DNA from: Ophiocordyceps camponoti-saundersi (nom. inval.)
Taxonomy: Eukaryota > Ascomycota > Sordariomycetes > Hypocreales > Ophiocordycipitaceae
Assembly (NCBI GenBank): GCA_003339415.1
Contig: PDHQ01000018.1
Location: 124,001-188,000, forward strand
Reading direction: 5' to 3'
Length of the DNA: 64,000 nucleotides
Position numbers and translations under genes: made by a program. Shown piece after piece: positions 1-11,705 of the stretch; position 1 is the stretch's first letter, and every line of letters starts with the position of its first letter. The notes below the pieces were generated by a model. The model did no database searches. It was not told the origin of the DNA and saw nothing but the letters and a program-made list of their open reading frames with translations.

Positions 1-1149
1 TAAACGCGATAGCGATTAGGAAATAATAAAATAAATATATATAATAATTTTAAAGAAAATTAGTCTAATAGTAAAGAAATAATAGTAATCTAAAGTAACG
101 CTTAAGTTATAATTAATAAAGTTAATCGCGGATATATAAGTTTAGATTTAATATATAAAATAAAAAGTAAATAGGTATAACTATTTATTTTAAACGGCCT
201 TTTTAAAAGGTATTTTCTTCCCCTTAAGCTAAGTAAAAAGGGTTAATTAGAGGTATTTTCTTCCCTCTTTCTAACCCTCTTATTAACGTATAGTATAGTA
301 AGGCTAATTTCTCTTTAGAAAGTGCGGAATTTCTCTCCCTAAAGTAGCTTTATTAAGCTATTAGCTATTATACTAAATATCTTAATCTAGCCTATCTTCG
401 TATAGCCGGATTAAACCTCTTACCGTAGCTAATACGAATAAATATTAATATAAAAAAGTTTTATTTTTAGCCTTAAATTCTCCTTCGTAATTAGCTTAAT
501 CGTTTAAAGGTTATTATAATAAACTATAATATCTTATATAAGCTTAAATTATACTTTTTTATAAAGCCTCTTAAAAGCTTTAACTTTTTTAATAATATAA
601 GAGAGGGCTAGGAACTTTACCTTTATAAATAAAGTTATAATAATATCTTATTTACCCGATTTAAAAACGACTATACCCCCGAAAACTTAGATAATAAAGC
701 CCTTAGTACTTTTATAGTTATAATTATCCCCGAATAAAGCGTTAGATATTACGGCTATAAAATACGTTAATTAAATAATAATATTAGTATTATAAATAAA
801 GATTCTAAGCTAAGGAGAAGGGAAAGAAAAGAGGAAAACTCCTATAGGCGAAATCTTAGTAAAATATATAAAAGTATATGCTAGTAGAGATAGGAGAGGG
901 TAAGGGGAAATCCTAGTAAAAGGTCGACTCTATTTCTAGGTAATTTCCTCCTAAGAACTTCCTAAGGATTTTACGATAAAGTTTCCGAGGTTACGTAACT
1001 ATAATCGGAAATCCTTAAAAATTACCGTAAAATATTTAGAGGAAATCCGTTAGAAATCCTCGGAAATTACTATAAAATGTCTAAAGGAAATCCCTATAAT
1101 TACTAGCGCGTAATATTAGATATAGCTATAATAGTTAAATTATTACTAT

Positions 1150-1318
1150 TATAGCTAATTAAGAGGTCCTAAGTATTATAAAGGAATTCTATAACGTAGA
1201 CTACGGATTATAAATATTAAAAGCTAGGATTTATAAAACCTTATACTAAGCGGCTAATAGCGAATATAATATCCGCTTAAGTAATAATTATAGCGTATAT
1301 TAAGCTACCGATAATAGC
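1150..1318 (-). pseudogene. copia RT/RNase H junction relic
   Basis: Minus-strand reading from 1318 gives AIIGSLIYAIIIT, a stop, then ADIIFAISRLV and weaker matches. This corresponds to the copia block GSLMYAxxxTRPDIxFAVxRLSQ that lies about 100 residues after the YVDD box. It shares the frame of the RT and integrase relics (534 nt below 1852). RNase H catalytic residues further on were not recognisable. Confidence 0.7.
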
Positions 1319-1579
1319 TTAATATTGCTTAATTTCTTCTTTTATTACCTACCCCTTAAAGGGGGGGATCTTCTTAAGTATTATTAGCTATAGCTAAGTT
1401 TTCTTTCCTAGAAGCCTTTTAAATTTTATTATAACTTTTTAAATATAAGATTTTTAGCTTAGGAATAGACGCTAATTAGCCCTATCCTTAATAACCTTAA
1501 TATTTAAGAACTAGCGAAGGTCCCTAAGATCCTTAATTTAAAAGGCCTTTTCGATAGCCTCTCTAAACTTATTATATTT

Positions 1580-1852
1580 ATCTATTTAATCTTTCTTAAA
1601 TAAAGCTATAAAATTATTAATATAGAAGAAAATAATAATCTTTCTATTCGTTATAATATAAGGGTTTTCCGAAATAGTCCTATAACCTTAATCTTTTAGC
1701 TAAGCTATAAGTAATTTATATTAAAGGAAAGGGGATTATCGAAAGCTATAAAAAGCCTTTTTTAACTTTTAGGCCCGGCCTAGCTTATTAAAGCTAGGAG
1801 GTATCTTATAATATACCTCTTCGTCGAGGTTACTATTATAAAATACGTTTAC
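1580..1852 (-). pseudogene. copia reverse transcriptase relic
   Basis: Reading the minus strand from 1852 gives VNVFYNSNLDEEVYYK, then IPPSF, an FYSFR box with the following Gln codon turned to a stop, and IIIFFYINN at about 1613-1640. These match the conserved Ty1/copia RT blocks (VNAFLNGxLxEEVY, GLRQSPxxWY, and the FFYVDD catalytic box). The catalytic YVDD appears as YINN (1613-1624), as expected when GAT codons become AAT by RIP on the opposite strand. In-frame stops replace Gln or Trp codons. The enzyme is dead. Confidence 0.85.
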
Positions 1853-2896
1853 GAAATTATACTAACGGGCCTTAAGGTTAAAATATACTATAAGGGCTAT
1901 AAGGAGCCTAAATATATATATTACTAGCGTATAAGTATAGATAGATAATTTATTTAGTAATTATTCGTTTCCGTATATAATAACGCGGGCTTTATATTTT
2001 TAAAAGAAGCTTTATAAGTTAAACTTATAAATAAAAACCTATTTAAAATTAATTAACCGCTACCTTTAAAGTATAGCGGCCGTTAAGATTTTTTTAATAA
2101 CTTTATAATCCTCTATTTTTATTAACTTAACCTTTATAGCTTCTAGCTATTATACCTTATCGGGCTTACCGTAAGCCCCTTTATATATAAGAGGGGGCTC
2201 CGGTAAATAGTCCCGATAAGGCTTATTTATAAGGGCTTAAGAGAGGATAAAGGCCGAATTCCCTATCTAATTAAAAAAGTTAGGGGTAAGAGGCGTATAA
2301 GAGGGCGTTTCCGCCTCTTTTACTAAGGAATCTATAAGTCCGGCGCCGGGATAACTATTATCCCGCTCTTTAACGCTAGATTAATTAGAAGGGCTAGAAA
2401 ATATATTTTTAAGCGTTTCTTAAGATTAAGTATCGTTACTAGCTAAGTTACGTATAGCGGGCTTTATATATATATATTATATATATAAGAGAGGCTTAGG
2501 GGCCTTTTTTTCTTTTTTATAATCTTTAATAAGAGAGATCTAATATAAGGCTTCTTTTACTTAAGGAACCGGTAGTTCCTAATAGTCTTAGCTAAAGAAG
2601 ATCTTCTTATTAAAGGTAATAAAGGAAATACTAATTAGGGAGTGCCTTTTTAAAAAGGGCACCTAGATTAGGTATTATAAGGAGGAAGTAATATTAGCTA
2701 AATAGCCGATATAAGCTTTTAGATCGAATTTGCCTTAAAAGCCTCTTAATACCTTCCTTATTATAAGAAACGCCTTATAACTATAGGCCCTAATATGCCG
2801 TAAGTTTTAAATAAGATAATCCTCCGGATAACCTTTTTACTAAAAGTTATAAGTTTTAAGCTAATAAAGCCTTTATTTAATTAGCTATATAGCTAC

Positions 2897-3046
2897 CCCC
2901 CTATCTACCTTACGAGGTATCTTATTAAGGAGGTAAATAGCTATATATATAGCCGTTAGCTATAAGTTATAAGAGAATCCTAACTATATAAGAAGGTATA
3001 TAGCCGTATAAGTTACGATACCCCTTAATTATTCGGTATAACCGTT
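2897..3046 (-). pseudogene. copia integrase relic
   Basis: Minus-strand reading from 3046 gives NGYTE followed by a stop, then a track ending in AIYIAIYLLNKIPRK. This matches the copia integrase core block NGxAERxxG...AxxLLNRxP, with Arg lost to a stop. It is in the same frame as the RT relic (the offset of 1194 nt is a multiple of three) and about 398 codons upstream of the VNxF block, a normal copia spacing. Confidence 0.75.
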
Positions 3047-5555
3047 TTAGTATATATATATTAGAGATATAAATTAAATATAAATACTTTTAAAAAATAT
3101 ATCTTTACGGAAGGCCTTAGTAAATAGGGCTTTCTCGTAATTTATAAGGATAATCGAGACTTTTAAATTAAAGGATCTCGTAATATACGCTGCGAATTTA
3201 ACTTATATAGCGGGCAGGTTAGTTTTATAAAAGATATCGTACCCCCTTTATTCTCCCGTAAACTTATAAGTAAATAGGGCTAAATACGTTAATTTATTAT
3301 AGCTTAGTTTTATATAAAATAAGTCGAAAAAGATAATAGCTTAGGGGCGTTAAGGCTACGAGGCTTAATAAGGTACTTATAATCTCTCCTTCCTAAGTTT
3401 AGTAGTTATATAAATCTCGTAATTAGTTATCGAGATAGCCTTATTAATACTAACCCCTAATAACTTACCTAGTAAAGCTTATACCTTAGCTCCTAGATAG
3501 CTTATACGGGCGTACTATAAGTTTTCGTTTATTTTTATAATAAGTTAAGAAACTTATAAGTTAAGTAAGGCTATAAGGGTTAGTTTAATAACTTATAACT
3601 AAGGCTACCTAATCCTTATAACTATATAGTAAAAAATTACGTTATTTCTTAAATTATAAAATCGGCCTATAAGGTTATTTTAAATATAACCTTTTTCTAT
3701 AAAAATTATTAAAAAGATAAGATTAATATTAAAATTAAGGTTAAACTTAATATTAGTAAAAGTTATATAATAACTTATTTCTATTATAAATATAACTATA
3801 CTTACCCTTAAAATAATAACCTTAGTTATAATAATAGTAAAATTAGCCTAGCTATTTAGGTCGAAAATATTATACTAATTAAGGGAGTTAAAGATATATA
3901 TTAAGCACCCCTTATTAAAAAGGACGCTATCTTTTATCTCTATATTTTTCGAAGCGGGATTCCCTAAAGCTATAAAAACGCTCGAAGTTTCCTTATCCCT
4001 TTATTAGCTAGTAGTTCCTTTATATTCCTTTTTTTATTAATTAACTTTCCGTTAAGTTAATCGATTATAAGCTACCTTATCTATAACTTATTAAAAAAGG
4101 TTATTATTAAGATTAATCTAATTTTATAGAAAAAGAGGGATTAAATTAAGGAGAATATAAAAATACCTTTTTTAGTAATTTTCCTTCTTCTTAAACTTTT
4201 AAAAATACTTTTAGCTATACTAAGTATAAACTTAAGCGTTACGCTTTCTAAGGTTATTAGTTAAAAAAGAAAGGGAAAGGGCCCGTTTTACCGGGCGGCT
4301 ATTTTAATCCTTATTTTATAAGGTATTCGCCTTTATTTATTACTTAAGATTATCGTAAATAATAAAAGCTATTTTCTTTTTAATCTAATTAAGCTTAGGG
4401 GCTTTATAATTAGCCTTTCTAAACTCCTAAAAAACGTTAATAAATTAAAAAACTTTTCTATAATCCTTATAGCGGACTAAATTAAAGTTATATTATATTA
4501 TTTATATAAATAAGGGATACCGATCCCTTATTATATAAATAAAATACTTAATATATACTTTATCGGTAAACTTTACGCTATTTAGTTATAAGTAAATTTA
4601 CTAAGCTTAAATTAATTAAATAACTTAGTTATTAATATTTTTTTTAGAAAAATCTTATAAAAAAAGATCTTATAATTTATTTTTAGCTAATTTATATTTA
4701 GCTATTTCTCTAAGCTATATAAGAGCTTAAAAAATAATAAGTTTCTCCCTAAAAGAGAAATCCCCTTAGATTAGGGATTAATAAGCTAATAAAAGGCCTA
4801 CTTAGATAAAGGGATTTATCCCTTCTAATACTTTCTTTATCTTATAATATTCTTTTAGGTTTTCTTAGAAATTCGGAAAAGTAAATATTTTATATTTTTC
4901 TCTAAATAATTAAAAAGTTTTAGGGTTAAGGGTTTTACTCCTTATTTAACCTCCTAAGCTTATAAATAGGATTTCCGGTTAATCTAGCTTTATAAAAATC
5001 TCTTATATTTCTAAGTTTATAAAAAACTAAATATTATAGCTTTATACCGTATTAATAATATTTTAATATTAATTAGTTTAATTTTTAAAATTCTTAAGAA
5101 TAAAAATAAATTTAACTAATATCGTAAAATTTACTATTATATTAATTATTATATTATTAAAATTATTATTAATTATTATTAAAAATTAATAAGTTTAGAA
5201 ATTATAAGTCCGCTAAAAAAAATAATAATAGCCTTACTTTTATAAAAACTTAGTTAATTAAGTAAATTTATAAAATATAAGCTATATAAGCTATAAAAAT
5301 AATAAAATTAAATAAATTAGATTAGAGAGTATTAACTAAGCTTATAATTATTAGATAAAAAGGAGGCGTATAAATTATATTAATTAATATACTTACCCTC
5401 TTAAAATAAAGGAAATTATTATTATTTTTATATATATAATAAAGACTATCCGTATCGGCCTTTTATACCGTAATACCTTTATAAATAAGCTTTTATTCTT
5501 ATAGTTTATATATTGCCCTAGATATAGCCTTTTTCCTAATAGGAATTCCGTTTCC

Positions 5556-6440
5556 TAGGCTGCGGATCTGTTACTATGCTGCCTGCACGCCTTAAGGGAT
5601 AATAAAAATATACGCCTAACCCACTCTTGTCTTAGCCCTCTGATAAATACTAATAGCTACTAGTAGGATAGATTGATGCGAGGTATTACATGATAGGCAG
5701 GTAGGTATCTGGCTACCAGACAGTCGAGAGTATGACAGTAGCATGAGGACTGTGTGAATGGGACATTATCACGTTTCATGCCCGACTGTCGTCTGATTCG
5801 TTCTACTTCTTCCTCGTGATTACAGCCACGTTCGCACTGTATGTACTCGCCCGGAGGGTAGGTCACCAGTACTTCAAGGCAAGGAAAAGACACCACTGGA
5901 GAGCATTATTATTATGAAAAAGCAAAGAAAAAGGAGGGCCGAAGCGCAGAAGCAACCGCCGGCGCCAAAGCCGTTCATCCATTCGAAGCCAATCGAAGCC
6001 GTCTTCTCCCTTGGCCGTCTGTCAAACACGAGTGTCGAAGGAAGAGCGATAGTCGTGTCTTATCGAGGGGAGGCGGGAGACAGACATACATACATATGAA
6101 AGAGGTAGAGGGAGAGGAGGAGAGCGACATACAATACAGGGAAGAGGGGAGGGGGGAGAAGAGAGAAACACATGCACACACGAGAGAGGGGAAGAGAAAA
6201 AGAAGGCGACAGAAGAAAGAAAGATTCCCCCCCCTCCTCCCAAAAAGAAAGGACGAAGAACCAACGATCAAATCCTCCCTTGCCTCTCTACCATAGGTGC
6301 TCGTGCGCCGCATCACTAGCAGCAGCCGGCAGCAACAACAACGGCAGCGACAGAAGACGAGCTTCGACGCTTCGACGATAAGACGAAGAAGAAGGAAGGA
6401 AAAAGAAAGAAAAGAAAGACAGACAGACGAAAAAAAAATC
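5556..6440. other. Intergenic: RIP boundary and hydrolase promoter
   Basis: Composition returns to normal at about 5555. From about 6090 the sequence is purine-rich (GA-rich, many AAGAAAG runs) up to the start codon of the hydrolase at 6441, probably its promoter and 5' leader. No gene is recognised; the short frames here are low-complexity. Confidence 0.6.
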
Positions 6441-8908
6441 ATGGCCGCCGTCGCAGCTGACGGTTGTCACCATTCCCGTCAGCCTCGTCCCAGCTCCGGC
6501 TCCGGCAGCAGTCGCGCCAGCTCGGCCAGCAGAGACGGCAATCGGTCAGGCCTGCTGCGACATCACCACCGTGCTCCCCCTCCCGCCAGCCCGGAGATAA
6601 TCTCGTCCCTCATCACCAGCCTTAGCGCCTCCTCCTCCGTCACTGCCGCCGGCTCCCCCGACCCGAGCCACTCCCTGCCCACCAGCCCCGTCCCCTCATC
6701 GGGCAGCTTCGGCGTCGACTACGGCGCCTACAACCGTCCTGTCCTCGCCGAGTCCGTCTCTCTCGACGAGCTCGCCGCTTGCCCTCCCGTCGTCCGCACT
6801 TCCAAGCATCCCAGCGGCTTCTCCTCTCTCGCGGCCGCCCATCGCAGCTCCAGCCACGACGGCGCTCTCGGCTTGCGTTCCCTCATTCGCTCTCGGCCCT
6901 CTTCGCGTGGCTCCCTCGCCTCCAAAAATGACGATGCCCTCCTTGGCAACCGCTCGATAGACGCCGCCGCCGCCGACGCCAGGGTCAGGAGGACCGCTGG
7001 CGGTAAGCCGCTCATGTACGCCTCCTCCAGCGAACGCCTCCGCGAACAACGGGGTCCAGAGAGACGCCGTGTCTCGGCCACGGAGACGGCCATCCGCGAG
7101 GAGCCCAACGACCCGAGCCCACCACCACTGCCACAACGTCCGCCGCAACAAACACAAAGGCTCATACCCGACCGCGACTCGAGCTTGCAAGACGCGAGAC
7201 GAAGCAGCCGTCCGTCCAAGACCGTCCCCGAAAACGCTGATGAGCAGGCGACTCCCGGCCGAATTGGCCGTGGCAGCGCCGCCGACACGTCCTTCCTCCT
7301 TGGGCTCGAGGAGGATTTCCCCGTGCCACCCCTGTCCGCGCCTGTCACTACCCCAAATAAGACTCCGAGACGCGCTCTGCACCAGATCCCCAATGACGAT
7401 GACGAAGATAACAGCGCCCCGTATCCCTCCGTCTCCAGCGGTCGCCGCCATCGTCGACGCAGCCGCCGCAGCGAAAACAACGCCGACCGCAACTTCTCCG
7501 CAGGACACAGCCCGACGACACCGCGTGACGCGGCCAAGCCCCGTCGTAGCAGATCCCGTCTTCAGCGGTTGTCGGCCGGGCCTAGGAGTCCTCGGAGCGA
7601 ATCCCGGCTGAGCTTCGCGTCGCCCGAGCCTCCGCGACACACTTCGCCGCCGGAGCGGCCCGGATCTGCCGACTCGGTTGACGACGCGGTCGAGTCGTAT
7701 CTCTCTTCGCCGCGTCTGTCGCAAAAGATTCGCCATCCGCAGACGGGTCGCGTCGTCTCCTTTTCCGAAGTCGGCGACGAGAATGGCTCCGCCGTCTTCT
7801 GCTGCGTCGGCATGGGTCTGACGCGCTACATCACCGCCTTCTACGATGAACTTGCTGTCACCCTCAAGCTGCGCCTCATCACCCCGGATCGACCTGGCGT
7901 TGGAGACAGCGATCCCCTGACGGACGGCACGGCAACACCTCTCGGCTGGCCTGGTGAGTTGGATCAACATGACGTTTCTGGTTTCTACACAAAACTGACC
8001 GAACTCCCTTAGATGACGTCTACGCCATTTGCCAGGCGCTCAAAATCACAAAGTTCTCCATCCTAGCCCACTCGGCCGGCGCCATCTACGCGCTCGCCAC
8101 GGCGCTGCGCATGCCTCAGCATATCCGTGGCCGCATCCATCTGCTGGCGCCCTGGATTCCGCCGTCGCAGATGAACGTCTTCGGCTCGACCCAGACCATG
8201 CCTCCCAACAACGCGATCCCGACGTCGCAGAAAATCCTTCGCGCACTGCCGACGCCTATCCTGAAAGCGGCCAACTCGAGTTTCATGACAGCCACCAGCA
8301 GCTCCATCACCAGCTCGCTGCCCAAGACTCAGCGACGAGGGGCGAAGCGCAAGACTTTACGCAATAGCGCGCCTGAAGCCGATGACGTCGCGGCAACGGA
8401 CTGCGGTGGTGAGCCGGCGGCGGCGGGAGCTCCGGAGCTCGTCACGGCGACGGAGAACATGGACCGTGTTCGGCCGCCTGACAGCGCCGCTCTGAACAGC
8501 GGCGGGCCCGTGTCTTACGCAGCCGACCGCGCGCGGCAGCTGACGTACGACACCCGTCTCACGCATGCCATCTGGGAGCTCGCCACGACGGGCGCAAACC
8601 CGGCCGTTGACCTCCTTGTATGCCTCGAGCGACGACACGCCATCGGCTTTCGCTACGTTGACATCACAAGACCGGTGGTGATCCACCACGGCAGCCGCGA
8701 CTCGCGCGTCCCCGTCGACAACGTCAAGTGGCTGGGCAAGATGATGCGGCGGTGCGAAGTGCGGGTGCTGGAGGGCGAGGGCCACGGGCTCATGGCCAGC
8801 GCGCAGGTCATGGGCTCGGTCTTGATGGAGATGAGCAAGGAATGGGAGGATTGGATTCGGGCGACGGGCGGCGGCGGAGGCGGGAAGAAGAAGGTTATGG
8901 GGAGATGA
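6441..8908 (+). CDS. Alpha/beta hydrolase with long disordered N-terminus
   Basis: Two exons, join(6441..7953, 8013..8908), 802 aa. The 59-nt intron has a GTGAGT donor, a CTGAC branch-like site and a TTAG acceptor, and it restores the hydrolase frame. The start is the first ATG (MAAVAADG); the open frame upstream of it has no ATG. Residues 1 to about 430 are low-complexity, rich in Ser, Arg and Pro, and probably disordered. The hydrolase fold follows: an early strand with RPGVGDSD, the nucleophile elbow AHSAGA with Ser525 just after the splice, a late HGSRDSRVPV strand carrying the probable acid, and EGHGLM with the probable His. The Ser-Asp-His triad therefore looks complete. A long variable insert (roughly residues 570-690) separates nucleophile and acid and may be the lid. 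No signal peptide is seen; the substrate is unknown. It converges on the CWF19-like gene 382 bp away. Confidence 0.85.
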
Positions 8909-9290
8909 GACTTTTGTTGTCTGTAAGATGTTTGTTGTCTTCTGTCGTGGGTTTTTCTGTTTGGGTATTGGCGATGGAAAAGGGGTTGTGACTCGTGTTT
9001 GCTTTTGCCGCCTGATACTAGGTGGCTCTTGAGTGTATCATCTTTCTCGACGGCCATGACTTTATCTCGAGAACGTGGTTGATGCGTGTCTCACTGGTAT
9101 TACGGTTGTAGCCAACGTCACGATCCTCGCTGATCTGTAACATCATATCATCATGCCTTTCCCTTGCTGAGGTTCGAGTAGCAGTCGACAACACAAACTA
9201 TGTCTCATCCTACCTACCTATGTACGGATACATAGTCACAGAGTTAACGGTTCTCGACATCCAAGAGCAAGCCATCACGACAAAGCTCCC
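8909..9290. other. Convergent intergenic spacer
   Basis: This 382-bp spacer lies between two convergent genes and holds both 3' ends. It carries one TACGGATA octamer (9223-9230). No gene is seen. Confidence 0.6.
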
Positions 9291-11273
9291 CTACTCCTCT
9301 CCCCCCTCAACCAGCAACCTCGTCCAGTCAAAAGGACGCCACCTCTTCCGAAAGTCGCCCACGCGTCGCTGCTCATCGCCAGGCACCCACCGAGCATGTC
9401 TCCGCGCCAATCCCGGCTCGAGGTCCTCGCCGACGACGGCGGCGATGACCTCGCGGGCGAAGCGATCGCCCGAAGGCCAATCGCGCGGCTCCTCGATGAC
9501 GTGGGCGAGGCCGCCGTCGATGCCGCCCAGCCAGGCGTGGAAATAGGCGGGCAGGGCGCGGGGAAGGCTTCGTCGCAGGCCGCCGCGGGCGCTCGTGTCG
9601 ATGACCTTGGCGTGGACGGACCACTCGGGCGCGGCGGCGAGGATGGCCTCGCGGAAGAAGGCGGGGGCGAGGCCGCCGCGGTCGTAGGGGATGGGGACGG
9701 CGACCATGGCGGCGTGGCGGTCGGGCGAGGTGGCGTTTTCGTAGAAGATGACGTCGCGTCCTTGGTCGTGGTACATGCGCGTCAGGCTCTTCATGAAGTT
9801 GCGCAGCTCGTGCCATTCGTCGTCGTCGCATTCGAGGAGGGTGGCGCGGTGGGAGAGGGGAGCGATGACGGCGCCGCCGGGGGTGATTTCGGGGTCGGGC
9901 GCTACGGTGAGGAAGACGCGAGTTGCGAGGGAGACGACGGGGGCGCGGTGGCCTCGGCGGCGATGACGACCCGCGTCGTTGTCGCCGCCGCCGTCGTCTT
10001 CGTCGCGACAAAGTTGGCACCGGTCGAGGGCTCGGGCCATGCGCTGCGTGTCCGCGGCGGCGGCGGCGCGAAGAGCGACGTCGGACCGGTGGACGCCGCG
10101 AGCCAGCCGGGCGGCGTTGTCGTCGAGGTAGTCGAGCCCGTCCGTGAAGCGGCCGTCGCGGGCGATGCGCTCGGCCTGGCGGCGAGCCGAGGAGGCGTCT
10201 CCGTCGTGTCGCGTGCGGCGCTCCTCGCGCACCATGTCTTCGACGGTCATGTCGTCGTTGTCGGAGAGGGCGCCGCGGGAGCGTCGCCTTCGCGAGCTCG
10301 ATGCTTGCACTTCTTTGCCGCGGCCGGCGAGGTGGCGACTGTGGGCGGCGTCGAGGATCACCACGGCTGGGGTTGAAGGCGCTGCCTCTGCCGCTGCCGC
10401 TGCGCGGTTATACTCGGCCTCGAGCTTGGCAGCGTCGGGTGCGCCGCGGAGCTTGGCCTTCATCATCTGGGCGCGGAGCCTGTTGAGCGAGGTATGATCT
10501 ACTGCTTGTGTCCGAGATTGTTCGGGCCGGGTTTGAGGCTCGTCATCGGGCTCGGGCTCATCATCGTCGTCCTCGACTTCGGCGAGGGTGTTTCGATTGC
10601 GTTCGCCGTAGAGCTTGCCCGTAGGCCTCTCGCATTGCTTATAGCCTTCGCCGTAGAGGGCTCGCCGCTCGAGTTCGAGCTGCTCCTCTCTTGCGTCGTC
10701 AAATTCCGCCAAGGAGCCGTATTTATCGAGCGCGAGCTCCTCGACCGGCCGACCAGATTCTTCCGCGGCGGCGTAGACGGCCTTGAGCTTCGTCATGCGC
10801 CAGGACGAGCCGTCGTCGCCGAAGGTGTACTTTTCACGGTCATCATCGGCGGCTGGACGAGAAGGTTCCGCGGCTTCGGGCTTGTTCAGTGACTTGTTGA
10901 GCTCACGACTGTGGATGACGCGCTGGGGACTGGCCCGTGGCCGTTTTGGGCGGTCGGGACGGGGCATGTGCTCTACCACGACGGCCGAGGGCGCCGTCAT
11001 CCAGGCATCTCGCACGGGACGAGGCTCGCGGTCTGTGTCGTCAGATGGACGACTGCGTTTGTGCCGGTGGCTTTCGTCTTCATCGTCATCGGCAGACTTC
11101 TCTCGGCGTCTTCTATGACGGCGATGCCGATCTGCGTCGTCTCCTCGACCCCTCTCAGCTTCATCATGGCGACGACGATGGTGATGACGGTGTTTGCCGT
11201 GGCGACGGTCTGCTGAGTCGCGAGCGGCCTTTTCGGCCGCCAGGTTTCTCTCAAACTCGTCAAGGCCGTCCAT
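9291..11273 (-). CDS. CWF19-like (CwfJ) splicing-associated protein
   Basis: Single exon, 660 aa, start chosen at the ATG giving MDGLDEFERNLAAEKAAR, the usual opening of fungal CWF19-like proteins; another ATG lies two codons upstream (11279). Residues 1 to about 120 are basic and His/Arg/Asp-rich (RS-like), followed by a charged linker. The C-terminal third holds the two CwfJ domains of the HIT-like superfamily: CQLC with a following His, PLSHRATLLEC, then RHAAMVAVPIP, and a final block ending in KRWRPFDWTRLL. CWF19 proteins act in the nucleus with late or post-splicing spliceosome complexes and in lariat debranching; that role is from the family. The CxxC and His positions are retained. A low-complexity Asp/Gly insert separates the CQLC pair from the rest of the first domain. 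Confidence 0.9.
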   Translation of the reverse strand: MDGLDEFERNLAAEKAARDSADRRHGKHRHHHRRRHDEAERGRGDDADRHRRHRRRREKSADDDEDESHRHKRSRPSDDTDREPRPVRDAWMTAPSAVVVEHMPRPDRPKRPRASPQRVIHSRELNKSLNKPEAAEPSRPAADDDREKYTFGDDGSSWRMTKLKAVYAAAEESGRPVEELALDKYGSLAEFDDAREEQLELERRALYGEGYKQCERPTGKLYGERNRNTLAEVEDDDDEPEPDDEPQTRPEQSRTQAVDHTSLNRLRAQMMKAKLRGAPDAAKLEAEYNRAAAAAEAAPSTPAVVILDAAHSRHLAGRGKEVQASSSRRRRSRGALSDNDDMTVEDMVREERRTRHDGDASSARRQAERIARDGRFTDGLDYLDDNAARLARGVHRSDVALRAAAAADTQRMARALDRCQLCRDEDDGGGDNDAGRHRRRGHRAPVVSLATRVFLTVAPDPEITPGGAVIAPLSHRATLLECDDDEWHELRNFMKSLTRMYHDQGRDVIFYENATSPDRHAAMVAVPIPYDRGGLAPAFFREAILAAAPEWSVHAKVIDTSARGGLRRSLPRALPAYFHAWLGGIDGGLAHVIEEPRDWPSGDRFAREVIAAVVGEDLEPGLARRHARWVPGDEQRRVGDFRKRWRPFDWTRLLVEGGEE

Positions 11274-11705
11274 GGTCATGGAGGTTGGGATGCGACGAAC
11301 GGATGGAGGGTGGGATATCAAAATCTCGCGGTGTCAAGACTAATGTCGTCGTTCGTCTTATGTAATATCTATGTATAGCGGGGGCGAGCGCTGCAGCTTG
11401 GAAGCGGAGAGCGCTGGAATGCACTGTGAATTAAGCGGGTGAGTGTGCTGCCGAATTTATGTACTGCCTGTGTCCCGTGAAGTCATCGCCAGTCCCCCTT
11501 CAAACTCCCCATACGGGTAGATATTTACATACATACAACTCAGTCGACCTCGGACCTCTGAGTCTGAGGAGCCGGTTTGTTAGGAGCTGCCTCCCAACAG
11601 GCTCAATATGAACAACTAAATAAATTCTCCGTCATAGCCTCAAAAGAAACCTCGACCCTCGACAATCTTCACTGTCCTCCCCCCAAGACCTTCCCTCACC
11701 AACCC
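11274..11705. other. Intergenic: promoter of the CWF19-like gene
   Basis: This 432-bp gap lies between two minus-strand genes and should hold the CWF19-like promoter plus the 3' end of the EEP gene. No further gene is seen. Confidence 0.5.

Larger units (their letters stand above)
1..5555. mobile_element. RIP-degraded Ty1/copia retrotransposon region
   Basis: The first 5.5 kb is strongly AT-rich, nearly free of CpA and TpG yet keeps many CpG, and has no long open frame. This is the signature of repeat-induced point mutation (RIP, C-to-T in CpA on either strand), a genome defence of filamentous ascomycetes. The composition changes abruptly near 5555. On the minus strand a decayed copia pol frame can be read between about 3046 and 1150 (see the three sub-entries); integrase, RT and RNase H-adjacent motifs all sit in one frame, so the copy was damaged by point mutation without net indels across that stretch. 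I could not identify LTRs, gag or protease; the parts at 1-1100 and 3100-5555 are assigned only by composition and may include other repeats. No functional product is expected. Confidence 0.85.

Noticed and set aside
5975..6442. 155-codon minus-strand frame rich in Ser, Phe, Leu and Cys
   Set aside because: Low-complexity reading of a purine-rich leader; no homologous pattern.
6696..7970. 424-codon minus-strand frame opposite the hydrolase
   Set aside because: Antisense shadow of a GC-rich gene; no domain and the plus-strand frame is supported by splicing and catalytic motifs.
9396..10376. 326-codon plus-strand Gly/Val/Ala-rich frame
   Set aside because: Antisense shadow of the CWF19-like gene, which has clear CwfJ motifs.
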